Positions 35,760 to 47,820 of a stretch of DNA of 64,000 nt are shown here, piece after piece. Each line of letters opens with the position of its first letter. The stretch's first letter is position 1. The position numbers and the translations under genes are program-made. This DNA is from Maylandia zebra. Its lineage: Eukaryota > Chordata > Actinopteri > Cichliformes > Cichlidae. The stretch lies in assembly GCF_041146795.1 (NCBI RefSeq), contig NC_135169.1, positions 15,662,352 to 15,726,351 of the forward strand. The letters are read 5' to 3'. Below the pieces are notes generated by a model. That model was not told the DNA's origin, did no database searches, and saw nothing but the letters and a program-made list of their open reading frames with translations.

Positions 35760-35804
35760 TTACTCAGATGTGATAATGTCTTCAGTCAGCTCTCTCTCTG
35801 CAAC
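35760..35804 (-). other. Last tail exon of receptor unit 3 (stranded)
   Basis: It has the same size and position as the 45-nt last exon of gene 1 and reads VAERELTEDIITSE then stop. The exon that should precede it (83 nt) is absent from 35.8-36.6 kb and gene 3 stops earlier, so it is probably only 3' UTR or unused. Confidence 0.6.
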
Positions 35805-36633
35805 CTGTAAGACACACAAAATACTTGATAATCATAGGTTAATAAGACAAAAACAAAAACATAATAACGTGTTAATTTTCAAGTTATTACTACTCAATTA
35901 CCAGCGTAATAACCTCTTAATATCCAAGTAATGTCATGGTAGCAACAGTGGTACCAGTTGGGTAATAGTACACTGAGAGACAGTGATGCAGCTTCATAGA
36001 ATAGAATAATGAAGAGGGACAGTGGGAGGGACTGGAATAACAACCACAGCAATATTAGTCATGATGATCCCTGTCTGTTATTCAATGTAGACTTTATTTA
36101 AACATTTAGGAAAATCTGACTTTCAGGGTTAGAAAGAAAATCGATTACATTTCTACTTCATTTCTACTTTGGCCTGTTTTCTAAGGTGGTGCTAAGGGAA
36201 CACTGAGCTAACAAAAAAATTTCTGCTGTTTGCCTGATATTTCTACTTTGACCACAAGAATATCAGCTGCTTTTAAGAGCTTCTTGGTTTTAAAGATGCC
36301 TTTGTACAAAACTAAGATATTACATTTCTGACCTATTACCGAATGAATGTCTGAAGTTGTACTTCTCGCCACATGTAACTATTTTGAGCTGTATGAGATA
36401 CAGTACATGTCTAAAAGAGGAGCTTTAAAATTGTATTCTATGTGGCTTTTATTTGAGGTGGAAGTTTTGGAAGCTCAAATTATCACTCACATCTATACAT
36501 TTATAAATATTAAACACACGTCTAACAAAGATACAGACAACACCACATGAGAAAACAAAACCAATACTTTCCTTCACATAAGTAATTCTGTGATATTCTT
36601 GCTCAGTAAAATACCTCCTGTCTATCTTACAAC

Positions 36634-38446
36634 TTATGCTGCTCTTATGTTGCTTATATTGCCTGCATCCACCGTGCTGGCCTCTATGAAGATTAAAGAA
36701 ATAAGTGAATTGTTTTTTCTTGTTTTTTTTAAAGACATTAAACAGATATAGATGATTTCTTAGATCAAGTTATTTAGTTTATGATAGTCATTTTTATTTA
36801 AAAACTTTGGATAAGAAAATCAGACAATGTATCTGGCTGATGATTACATTTCCATGTGATAACAATAAAATACTTGTCATTACCTCTCTTCCAGCAAGCT
36901 TTGACAATGTGAAACAGTCCCACTGCCACCAACAGAGCACTGACTAAAATGGTTGAAATGATCCGTATGGTAACAGAAGCGAAATGGCCCCCCTCTTTAT
37001 CTGGATCAGTTGTGTAATTTATATTTAGAGAATCTAAATAATGGTTAAAAAGAAAAGAATGGTTAAACCATCAAATATTGATTTTAAATTCTTCATAATG
37101 ACATTAAGCATCTTGACAATCAACTTAAAAGCTCCTAAACCACCATGGAAAGTTTGGTGTACAAACTTAAATGTCCAATTTATGTTTCCACACTGAACAT
37201 TTCTTTGTGTTAAAAATGCTAATACAAACAGATTCAACAGCTTTGCATGAAGAGCATCAGCTGTCATTCATATAAAAATTATACATCAACATTATTTTGA
37301 AACATCTCAGTGTCTCACCTGTGACTTTCAGCCAGCTCTCTGGTGATTCTCCAACTCCTGAGATGCTGCACTTGTAAAGCCCTTCATCTGACTTGGAAAC
37401 TCTGTGGATGGTCATGTTTCCTGTGGAGCTTCTATGGATCTGATTTCCATATTTATAGAAATCAACTTTGAAGTTGGAGGAAGGAATTTTGCTTCTGCAG
37501 CTCAGAGTCACAGTTTCTTCCATCAACACAGGGACAGCAGGACTCTCCAGGATCACAGGACCAGCTAAAAGAAATGCATTTGATAATTAAATACATGAGA
37601 TTAAATTTAATCGAAATATATCATAAAATATTGTTCTTTCTTCAAATATACCAGTGAAAGAGAGGTTAATAATGTTGCTTCTTCTCCCTCCTTCAGTCTC
37701 ATACCAGTACTCTCCACTGTTGTCTGCATAAACAATTTGAATGGAGCAGGATGATCCTGTTGGAGTCCTCTTGTTAGTTTTACTACATGATTCTATTTTT
37801 CCTTTAATTCTATGCACAACTTCACAATAATCGACTCCTTCACAATAAAATGTCACTGATTCATATTCAAAGAACTGCAGTCTGTTTGGAACAACACGAA
37901 GAGGAACTGCATCTGAAACAAAGAAAAAAGAAAGACTCAGTTTAAAGTTTAGAGTTTTACCACTAAAATTGGCACACTGCACTTCAACAGTAAACAAATA
38001 AAACAGTAAATAAAACAGTAAAAAAAAAAAAAGTCACAAAACCATTTCTTTCTCCCACAATTTTTTTTTACTTTTCTCCAGTTGGTTAGCTCATCCATAA
38101 TGTAATATTATAACTTTGATATAAACAAGCAAAGAGCTGGTACTCACCAAATTCCTGATCCTGCACACCCAAGATAATCATGATGGCCATCACTAAAGAG
38201 AGATGAAAGAGCTTCAGAGTTACCAAAACATGTGCTGTATAATTACTAACTATACTAAAGTACTATGACATCTCATACGCAGACCATAAAAATACATTAG
38301 CCTACTTTTTTAACCTAAAATATAAATAAAACTGTCATATTTTTGATTGAAAATTACACTCCAAATTTTATAATAATGTAGAAATAGATTAGAAAAGTAA
38401 ACAGAAAGTACTCACACAGTCTGATGCAGAGAGCTCTGATCTCCAT
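36634..38446 (-). CDS. Fc-receptor-like two-Ig-domain membrane receptor, gene 3 (spliced, short tail)
   Basis: Exons: 38446-38416, 38192-38148 (signal peptide), 37912-37652 (Ig 1), 37564-37319 (Ig 2), 37033-36884 (stalk/TM, IISTILVSALLVAVGLF) and 36683-36615. The last of these carries an in-frame TAA at 36636-36634, giving about 260 residues. This tail exon is 12 nt longer than its paralogs, and the tyrosine context is destroyed. The ectodomain is fully open. The protein would be a tail-less receptor or decoy; because the stop lies upstream of the last intron, mRNA decay is also possible. The Ig 1 exon differs from gene 4 at four sites by my count. A TATA-like TATATAATAG lies upstream (about 38555). 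Confidence 0.65.
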
Positions 38447-38599
38447 GTCGTCTTGATGTAGATGGAAGACTTAATAATAGTGAGCAGGGGTATCTCTTTG
38501 CTACTAAAAGTATTTTAATATTGATTAAAATGTTTTAGGACTTAATGCTATTATATAGTTTTACAATAGAAGTGTTGGTAAATATGCTGAGTGTCTTTT

Positions 38600-38720
38600 G
38601 CATCAAGTCAAGCCTCACTGTTTCAGTTCACTGTCAGTGGGCGGAACAACAAACCAGATCAGATTAATGATGTGTTTGATGCAGCTTGTAGACAGATTCA
38701 TGTTTCCTGTGCTCAGTTTG
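38600..38720 (-). promoter_or_regulatory. Conserved upstream block of receptor gene 3
   Basis: Homologous to the other units: GTGAACTGAAAC at 38620-38631 and an ETS-like AGGAAACA near 38701-38710. Confidence 0.45.
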
Positions 38721-39049
38721 GTGAACTGTGCAGAAATATGTCACAAATGTAGAAATATCTTCTAGGGCTTCTCAGCCCACTCAGGCAATCTACTGACAAA
38801 CATATTTTTTATTTGGCATTTATTAATTTGTTAAGGTTCCTCAGCGTGAAACTTTTTAAACAACACAGTAGTTTAACAACATTACAAACTTAAACAGAAT
38901 CACAAAGTAACATTTTCTTCAATGCAATCATTAACATTAACACAACCTTATTACCATGAGATCCAAGGTAATGATTTGGCTGGTGTGCAAACCACTATCT
39001 AAATACTGATATGCGACAGATATATAGAACTAGTGTACTTTACTTTGTT

Positions 39050-39610
39050 AGATGAGTTCTATTTAAGTGAGTCAGTAAATCTGGTAGTAACCAGGCTTGG
39101 GTGTGACTTGTGAAACCAAAAACTTATTTAAACTTAATGAGTCATTTCTTGTCAAATATTTTTTTAAACATTGTGTTTTGTCTGGTACTAGATCATATTT
39201 CAGTTAGAGGCATGCTTGTTATGCTGACCTCAAACGTGATGTGTCTGGGGAAAAAAGTAAACCAACAGTTTTAGATTAGTGGTTGACCACAGTGAGTATC
39301 AGCATGTACAAGCTGTAACAACTCATTTCTTGTAAACAGGATCAATACATTTCAAAAGACAGCAGATGGACTAAGTCAGGTGTTTTTATTGGCATTCAAA
39401 CCTCATATGTACTTATAAATATGTGGGTCTTGCAGCCAGCTGTGTCTAACTGACAAGAGACAACATATTCTAAATTATACACATGCAAACCAAACCCAAC
39501 TCCCAAATGTTCAATTACAAAAACAATATGTAAGTAATCTGGATTACTTTATTCTTCTCAATCTCACTGAGATGTAATTATATTTTCAGTCAGTTCACTC
39601 TGCAACCTGT
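39050..39610 (-). pseudogene. Receptor unit remnant (3' end and last exon)
   Basis: The 3' flank text ATTAGTGGTTGACCACAGTG (39285-39304) is followed by a last-exon homolog at about 39568-39608. In one frame that exon stops after three codons. In the frame that follows an exon ending in CA (phase 2), it reads LQSELTENIITSQ and then stops. The rest of the unit is missing; a LINE begins at 39620. Confidence 0.55.
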
Positions 39611-39619
39611 AAGATAGTA

Positions 39620-40870
39620 TGTGGTATCTGCCTGCACCTCCAGAGAGTCCCAGTGCTATGGAAAACATCATGCCTGGTCCCAGTGCCTAAGAAGTATCAT
39701 CCAGCGGCATTAAATGACTACAGGCCTGTAGCACTAACTTCTCATAATATGAAGGTTATGGAGAGACTTATCCTGGAACACTTCAGGCCCCTGGTGAGCA
39801 AGTCACAAGACCCTCTGCAGTTTGCATACCAGGCCCACTTGGGGGTGGACAACACAGTGATACATCTGCTGCAGAGAGTGTATTCCTCCCTCCACAGACC
39901 CCAAACCACAGTCCGGATGATGTTCTTTGACCTCTCCAGTGCCTTTAACACAATCTAGCCCGGGCTCTGAGATTGTTGTTGGATGACATGCAGGTGGAGG
40001 CTCCACCAGTCCAGACTACCTGACAGGCAGACCACAATTTGTGAGACTGCAGAGCTTTGTGTCAGAGAGTCTGAACAGCAACACAGGAGCAACCCAGGGA
40101 ACTGTTCTGTCCCCTTCAATATCTTCAACATCTATACCGCCAAATTCAAGTATATCACAGAAACCTGTCTCCTCCAGAAATTCTCTGATTATTGGAAAAG
40201 TGTGGGGATGGGAAGGGAAGAGGAGTACAGAGTACAGAGGACTGATTGAGCGCTTCATGAGGTGGTGTGAGGTGAATCACCTTCAGCTGAATGTGGCCAA
40301 AACAAAGGAGCTGGTTGTGGACTTTGGCAGAAACAGATCCCAACCCTCCCCTGTCTGCATTGGTGGGACTAATGTGAAAATAGTCACAGCCTACAAGTAT
40401 CTGGGAGTTCATCTGGATCACAAGCTATATTTGCTGTGGCATGCTGGGGTGCAGGCATCAAAGCAAAGGACCCAAACAGACTGAACAAAGTCATTGTGAA
40501 GGCTGAGTTTGTTGTTGGCATGAAGTTCGCCACCCTGGAGGAGGTGATCAGTGATAGAATGCTCCCACCCCCTCCATAACACACTGGACAATCCGAAGAG
40601 CAGTTTCAGCAACAGGTTCCTTCAACCTCGCTATCTGTTGGAAGGTCATCCCTTCCTACTGCTATCTGACTCTTTCCGCACATATGTGGAAAAGAATTAA
40701 TTACACCTCAATGCACCCTGTCACTTCTCTATATTTATCTATCTTAATATTTACCTATCATCACTCTGTTTCTACACTCATTTTCTTGACTGCTTCTTGT
40801 TTGTTGTATATTTGCTGCTATGACAACTCAATTTCCCTCTGGGATTAATAAAGTTTCTCTGATTCTGAAT
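39620..40870 (+). mobile_element. LINE (CR1/Rex1-type) with decayed RT
   Basis: RT pieces in order: a [10 protein letters not shown] segment, DPLQFAYQAHLGVD, MMFFDLSSAFNTI, then LQLNVAKTKELVVDFGRN and YKYLGVHLDHKL, with stops, a shift and a deletion across the FADD region. It ends GGGATTAATAAAGTTTCTCT. Confidence 0.7.
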
Positions 40871-41640
40871 TTATTGCAGTGAGAGCAAACTTTTGAACAT
40901 TTGGTTTGTCTTTTTCACTGAGTAGCAGATTCCCTGTGTATTACTGTGTGTATACTGCATGGTGCTCCTATGTGATCAAGATGGTTTCGAAAGGTTTGTC
41001 ATACCTGCTCAATATTTTGAATTGTGTGTCCATTTCTGTCTTCATCTCAGTGCTTTGAAAATTTAGCACCATCTTCAGATTTTGGGGGTTCAAGCAATAG
41101 TCAGCAGGAGTGGCCCTCCTTAGTTTCTTATGTTTCCTGTCCTGCACAGGAACATTTCGAGCATGTTTCTTATAAGGTGAAATTGGAGATATGTGCATCC
41201 CTATATTTCATATCATTATTTGTCATCGATTGCAAACTAAAGGTATATCTTCAGAAAGGGCCTGCATTTAGAGCTAGTAAACCTCTGTCTGTGCTGTTTC
41301 ATGGTGATTTTTCAAAGATCAAAGGTCACTAAATAGGTCGGTAAGTTGTACCTCTAGAGCCTTACAATCCAATTACAATCATTTATTTATTAAGAGGCTT
41401 AACATTGTAAGGTAACACCCTACAAATATAAAGAACTTTCCTCCTTCTCATCTTCAACTGGACTGCGGGCCATCAGCGATATTTTCTTTCTGTATCTGTT
41501 TCAGTTCTACATCTCCCCATATTTATGTGCTTGCTCAAATCATGTTTGACCTACCTCATGACTTCTGCTTTCACACAGTCTGACCAAAAAATGTAGAAAT
41601 TCACATAATTATTTTGGCTTTGTTTGAAGAGAAGTTGCAG
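40871..41640. other. Intergenic DNA, nothing recognised
   Basis: No domain-bearing frame and no named repeat. The right end grades into receptor-unit 3' flank at about 41570. Confidence 0.3.
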
Positions 41641-41836
41641 CATGAAGTCACCACTTATTTTGTCTCAGTTCTAGACCACAGTTAAAGTCAGTTAAAGTCA
41701 TCCTCAGTATCAAACTTGGCTGTTATATTTCATTGTTGACCACAAACTCGGGTCATCTGTTTTCAAATAAAGTAATGTGACATTTTGACTTCAGCAGTTG
41801 ACCACAGTGGGTGTCTATGAAAGCTGCAGCAGCACT

Positions 41837-41842
41837 TTTATT
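41837..41842 (-). terminator. Poly(A) signal of receptor gene 4
   Basis: AATAAA on the minus strand in the shared block. Confidence 0.7.
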
Positions 41843-42676
41843 GTAACAGCATTCATACATGTGTAAAAACAGAAAGATCAAGCACGTTGGTTCAAGTTCA
41901 ACTTCTACATATCAGGCAGGCGCTTGTGCTTGTGTTCAGTCTTTATATATACTTATAACCACATGGGAATGGCAACTAGCTGCATCTGACTGAGTAAAAA
42001 AAGTTATAACGGTTTACAGACATGTACACCAAACTAAGATGACAATGTACAATTTGGTTAACAACAAAAACAATATGTGATAAAATCTCGTTGTTTTCGC
42101 TCTTACTCGGATGTGATCAAGTCTTCAGACAGGTCTCTTTCTTCAACCTGACACACAAATGAAGTGTAGAGGGGGAAAAAAACTGAATTGAAAACAAAAT
42201 TACTATAATGGTGCATATTTCACAGCAATATCCACTTCATATAGTAGTTCCCAAATAAGCACGGTAAATGTAAAACATTAGGTTTCTGTTTCTATATCCT
42301 CCTGAGAATTGAAGAAAAAGAGAATCTTCCCATTAAAGTTTTTTTTTATGATTCCCTGCATCTTTGGAGCTAAAAGAGACCACCCAAACACATGAGATAT
42401 CAGCGAAAAGCCCTGAAAGTCCTGTTTAGTAGATCAAGACCTAGACAAAAAAAACCAAAAAATGTTCATTACAGAGGAAATAAATGTAAAGGCTGGTTCT
42501 CTGGAGGATATAATGAAATCAGCATTTTTACATACACAAATCTGGGGGTGAGTGAGTCGAATGCATGAAAAAGTATACATATTACATGTAAGAAATTGTC
42601 TATTTTACCAATCCCAAACTATGCATCACACATTGTGTGAATGCAGCACATAAGGCATCCCTGTCCCCAGTCTTAC

Positions 42677-45513
42677 CTACTGTATTACGGAATAGAAGGG
42701 ATCCACTGCAATGGGTTGGCAAGGACCTGCTGAGGACATCACTCTGCTGGGTCCTGCTTCTGCTTTGACAAGAGATTAAATTAAATGGGTAGCACTTTCT
42801 ATTAGAAGTAAAGGTTTAATAGTATGGTAACAACAATAACATAATTTAGGAATTTCCAAGTTATGACCATGCAGTTACCAAAGTAATAGTCACTTCACAG
42901 CATGGTAACAATAGTCATTACAGATTAATAATATTACACTTAAATGTATGTATAATATGGATAATAAGGGCCCCAAAACTGGAGGTAATAATGTGGAACT
43001 ACAGCTTGTTAATAATACGCTTATTGTAGAGTAACAAGAAAGACAAAAGAACATAATAATGGGGAAATTTCTAAGTTATTACGACTCAAATACCTGTGGT
43101 ATTTTCTTTGTAATAAGCAGGGAATCTAATCTTACATATTTATTGTATTGTAGCTTATTTTGTTCTAATCTAAAATATATATTAAAACTTTACAGTTTTT
43201 AACTATTTGTATTAGGTTTAGTGTACAGTATATACTCTACCCCCTAAGAATCTCAGATATCATTTGAAGGTATTTTATTTATTTTCAAATTTTTGATGAC
43301 TTAATGACAAAACAAGGAAATCATATATTTCTTTGTTTTATGGGTTGTCAAATTGTAAAATTCTTGGTTGTATTCTGCATTTTTTTTCTCCTGAAGAATA
43401 CTTTGTGAGACAATTAATGCTAGTCACTGAATATTAATGTTTGAAAGAGAAAGTAATTGGGTTCAATTTAAAGTTGATTTTGAAACTGAATGCTTGTCTG
43501 AAGTTGTATCTAATACCACATGTACCTATATTGAGATACAGTACGTGTCTAAAAGATGAGCTTTAAAATTGTATTCTATGCGGTTTTCATTGGAGGCTTT
43601 TGGAAGCTCAAATTATCACTTGCATCCATACATTTATAAATATCACATACACATCTAACAAAGATGCAAAAAACAAAACCAATCCATTTCTTCAGAAAAG
43701 TAATTGTGTGCTACTGTTGCAAAGTAAAATACCTCTTGTCTTTCTTACAGCAGAATATGTTGCTCTGCCTGCTTCCACTGTGCCAGCCTCTACGGAGATT
43801 AAAGAAATAAATATTTATTAATTATTTTGAATAGAAAATCAGACAATGTATCTGTCTGACAGACTAATTTTCAATATAAATATAATAACAACAACAACAA
43901 CAACAATAATAACAATAATAATAATTTTCATTACTTCTCTTCCAGTAACCTTTGCCAAAGTGATACAGTCCCACTGCCACCAACAGAGCACTGACTAAAA
44001 TGGTTAAAATGATCCAAGGTGTGGCAGCAGAGGAGGAATGGCGCGCTTCTTTGTCTGGATTAATCGTGTAATTTACATTTTGAGAATCTAAATGATGGTT
44101 AGAAAAGACAGGAAGATTTAAATGAGAAAAGAATGGTAAACTATCAAACGTTAATTTTAGCTTCTTCATAATGACATGAAATATCTTTCCAACCAACTTA
44201 AAACTTCTAAAACACTATGGAAGTTTGGCACACCTGTTTTAGTTGTTTAAATTTGAAATTTAGGTTTGCACACTGGAAACTTCTCAGTATTTCAAAGATG
44301 CTAATACAAACGGATTTACCAGTTTTACATAAAGAGCATCAGCTGCCATTTATATCACAATTATACATAAAAACCTTATTTTAAAACATCTCAGTGTCTC
44401 ACCTGTGACTTTCAGCCAGCTCTTTGGTGATTCTCCAACTCCTGAGATGCTACATTTGTAAAGTCCTTCATCTGACTTGGAAACTCTCTGGATGGTCATG
44501 CTTCCTGTGGAGCTTCTGTGGGTGAAAAATCCATCTTTGTAGAAATCAGCTTTGAAGTTGGAGGAAGGAATTTTGCTTCTGCAGCTCAGAGTCACAGTTT
44601 CTTCCATCAACACAGGAACAGCAGGACTCTCCAGGATCACAGCACCAGCTAAATGAGATGCATTTGATAATTAAATACTAGAAATTAAATTTAATTAAAA
44701 CTTATTATAAAAAAGTTCTTTAATTTTTGTTTAATGTTTATTTCTTCAAAGCTACCAGTGAAAGAGAGGTTGATAATGTTGCTTCTTCTCCCTCCTTCAG
44801 TCTCATACCAGTACTCTCCACTGTTGTCTGCATAAACAATTTGAATGGAGCAGGATGATCCTGTTGGTGTCCTCTTGTTAGTTTTACTACATGATTCTAT
44901 TTTTCCTTTAATTCTATGCACAACTTCACAATAATCGACTCCTTCACAATAAAATGTCACTGATTCATATTCAAAGAACTGCAATCTGTTTGGAACAACA
45001 CGAAGAGAAACTGCATCTGAAACAAAGAAAAAAGAAAGACTCAGTTTAAAGTTTACTACTAAATCTGGCATCCCACACATCAAAAGTGAATGAATAAAAC
45101 AGTAAATAAAACAATAACAAATATCACAGAAACATTTTTTTCTCTCACAAGTTATTTTTTTTTCTGCTAAATTCCTTGTCCAAAATCTGAACATTGATAT
45201 GGACAAGCAAACAGCTGGTACTCACCAACTTTCTCATCCTGTACACCCAAGATAATAATGATGGTCATCACTGAACAGAGATAAACGAGGTACAGAGTAA
45301 CTAACACATGTACTGTAAAATTGCTAAATGTACTAAAAGTTTAAAAGTATTATTATATCTCATATGTCCACAAAAATACTACTTTTCTAGCCTAAAATAT
45401 AAAACAAAGTAAACTGTCATATTTTTAATCAGAATGAATAACCTAAATCTATTAATAATGTAGAACTAGAGCAACTACTCACACAGTCTGATGCAGAGAG
45501 CTCTGATCTCCAT
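42677..45513 (-). CDS. Fc-receptor-like two-Ig-domain membrane receptor, gene 4 (spliced)
   Basis: Exons: 45513-45483, 45270-45226 (signal peptide, MTIIIILGVQ core), 45016-44756 (Ig 1), 44648-44403 (Ig 2), 44087-43935 (stalk/TM, WIILTILVSALLVAVGL), 43789-43733 and 42759-42677, ending in TAG: about 291 residues. An alternative weak donor at 42680 (GTAGGT) would join the 42147-42103 exon in another frame, for about 300 residues. Tail tyrosines are TYSAV and FYSVI, spaced like YxxV/I inhibitory motifs but without the classic -2 residue. No lesions seen. It is closest to gene 3. Its upstream flank carries a LINE with a nested LTR element starting about 520 bp from the ATG. Confidence 0.78.
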
Positions 45514-45667
45514 GTCGTCTTGATGTAGATGGAAGACTTAACAATAGTGAGCACAGCTGTCTCTTTGCTACTAAAAGTATTTTTAAAATAATTAAATAGT
45601 TTTCAGACTTAATGCTATTATATAGTTTTACAAAAGAAGCGTTCCCAAAGAAGCTGAGCTGTTTTTG

Positions 45668-45790
45668 TGTCAAGTCAAGCCTCACTGTTTCAGTTCACTG
45701 TCAGTGGGCGGAACAACAAACCAGTTCAGACTAATGCTGTGTTTGATGCAGCTTGTAGACTGGTTCCTGTTTCCTGTGCTCAGTTTGGTG
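45668..45790 (-). promoter_or_regulatory. Conserved upstream block of receptor gene 4
   Basis: GTGAACTGAAAC (45687-45698) and tandem ETS-like cores (CACAGGAAACAGGAACC, about 45763-45779), followed by TATATAATAG (about 45616-45625) nearer the ATG. The order matches gene 3. Confidence 0.5.
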
Positions 45791-46029
45791 AACTGTGCTG
45801 AGATATGTCTCAAAAGTAGTGAACATTTTAAACCTTTTATAGGGGTCATGTCTGAAGTCAAGTCACTGAAGTTATTTTCAGTTACAGGACAGTAAATGCT
45901 ATTATAGATAAAGTATTCTGTAATTCAAACATAGTAGATATTTATCTGCCCAATGATTTAACTCAGATATACTCCAAAAATGGCAGGGAGAGAATCTGTT
46001 CATGTATGATAATTGCCATTTCTGCTTAA

Positions 46030-47336
46030 ATGTAATGGTCTGGAGTCCTGCTTGGCATGTGGCAAGGACTCGAGACCATTACAGACTACAGGACCACCAA
46101 ACCCTCCCCCACATCCTCTGATGTCTCCTTCCTCAACGAGCTCAACAACTTTTATGCTCGTTTTGAGCGAGGGAACCCCACAACCACAACCAAAGCAGAC
46201 GTGACGCCAGACCACCAACCTCTGACTCTCTCCCCCACCGATGTAGGAGCGGTGCTGAGCAGGATCAATGTCCACAAGGCTGCAGGTCCTGATGGCATCC
46301 CCGGGCGTGTTCTCAGAGCGTGTTCTGGGGAGCTTGCAGGAGTGCTCACAGACATATTCAATCTGTCCTTGGCCCACGCTGTGGTACCGGCCTGCTTCAA
46401 ATCCACCTCCATCGTCCCGATACCCAAAAACTCCAACCCATCTTGCCTCAATGACTACCGCCCAGTAGCACTCACCCCCATCATCACTAAGTGCTTAGAG
46501 CAGCTGGTCCTAGCACACTTCAAATCCTATCTCCCCCCCACCCTGGACCCCCACCAATTCGCATACCGCCAGAACAGGAGCACAGAGGATGCAGTCTCCA
46601 TCGTACTGCACTCTGTCCTCTCACACGTGGACAACAACAACACCTACGCCAGAATGCTGTTTATAGACTTCAGTTCAGCATTCAATACAATCCACCCCTC
46701 ACAACTCATCAGGAAACTGACAGACCTGGGCATCAGTTCCCTCATCTGCAAATGGTTACTGGACTTCCTGACCAACCGCCCCCAACATGTCCGGCTGGAT
46801 AACCGCTGCTCATCTACCATCACAATGAACACCGGTGTACCACAAGGCTGTGTGATGAGCCCTTTCCTCTACTCCCTCTTCACCCACGACTGCAGACCTG
46901 CTGATGGTTCCAACACCATCATTAAGTTTGCAGATGACACCACGGTGATTGGCCTCATCAGTGACAACAATGAGGCCGCCTACAGGGAGGAAGTGGATCG
47001 TCTGGCTGAGTGGTGCGACACAAACAACCTGCTGCTTAACACCGAGAAGACCAAGGAGCTCATCGTGGACTACAGGAGGAATGCTGACCCACATCCACCC
47101 ATCCACATTAAGGGGACGGCTGTGGAGCGTGTGAGCAGCTTCAAGTTCCTGGGAGTCCACATCTCCGAGGATCTCACCTGGACGACCAACTGCTCCAAGC
47201 TGGTCAAGAAGGCTCACCAGCGCCTCTTCTTCTTGAGGACTCTGAGGAAGAACCACCTGTCCTCAGACATCCTGGTGAACTTCTATCGCTGCACCATCGA
47301 GAGCATCCTGACCAACTGTATAACAGTCTGGTACGG
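46030..47336 (+). mobile_element. LINE (CR1/L2/Rex1-type), 5' part before nested insertion
   Basis: A long open frame (from 46057) encodes most of a non-LTR reverse transcriptase: [68 protein letters not shown] with the catalytic FADD, and FKFLGVHISEDL. It is intact up to FYRCTIESIL, where an LTR element interrupts it. The frame resumes at 49949. No endonuclease domain, so the copy is 5'-truncated. Confidence 0.85.
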
Positions 47337-47350
47337 TGTTACGGCCCTAG

Positions 47351-47388
<38 letters not shown>

Positions 47389-47820
47389 GAGGGTGCCTGT
47401 GTGGGCGTGTCCCACTACCTCCCCTGCCTGAGATGCCACCTTTCCCTCCTGTACAGCTGACTCCCATCAGCAATTAAGGGTATTTAAGCCCAGAGCAGGG
47501 TGAGCTCTGGGCCAGAGTGCCATTTGTGTGGGTACAGCTAGTGAGCTGAGTGTTTTGCGGTGTTTCCGGCTAGTGAGCTGTGTGTTTTGTGGTTTTCAGC
47601 TAGTGAGCTGTGTTTTCCTTTTGACATTTTGCATTACTGACCAACGCCTGAGTTTTGTTTGTGTTACTTTTATGGTGATAGCGGCTTGTCCGTCTCTTTT
47701 AGTTTAATTACTTCAATAAAACTGTTTTATTTAACTGTTTCGCCTCTTGACTCCTTTTTCTGACCCGGTCACTTTTGTTACTTCCCCCTCCCCGCCTAGA
47801 CCCCCCAGGGGAACGTAACA
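47337..47820 (+). repeat. 5' LTR of nested LTR element
   Basis: TG...CA ends, a long CT repeat (about 47353-47386), TATTTAAG-type promoter text and an AATAAA near 47715. Confidence 0.88.
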
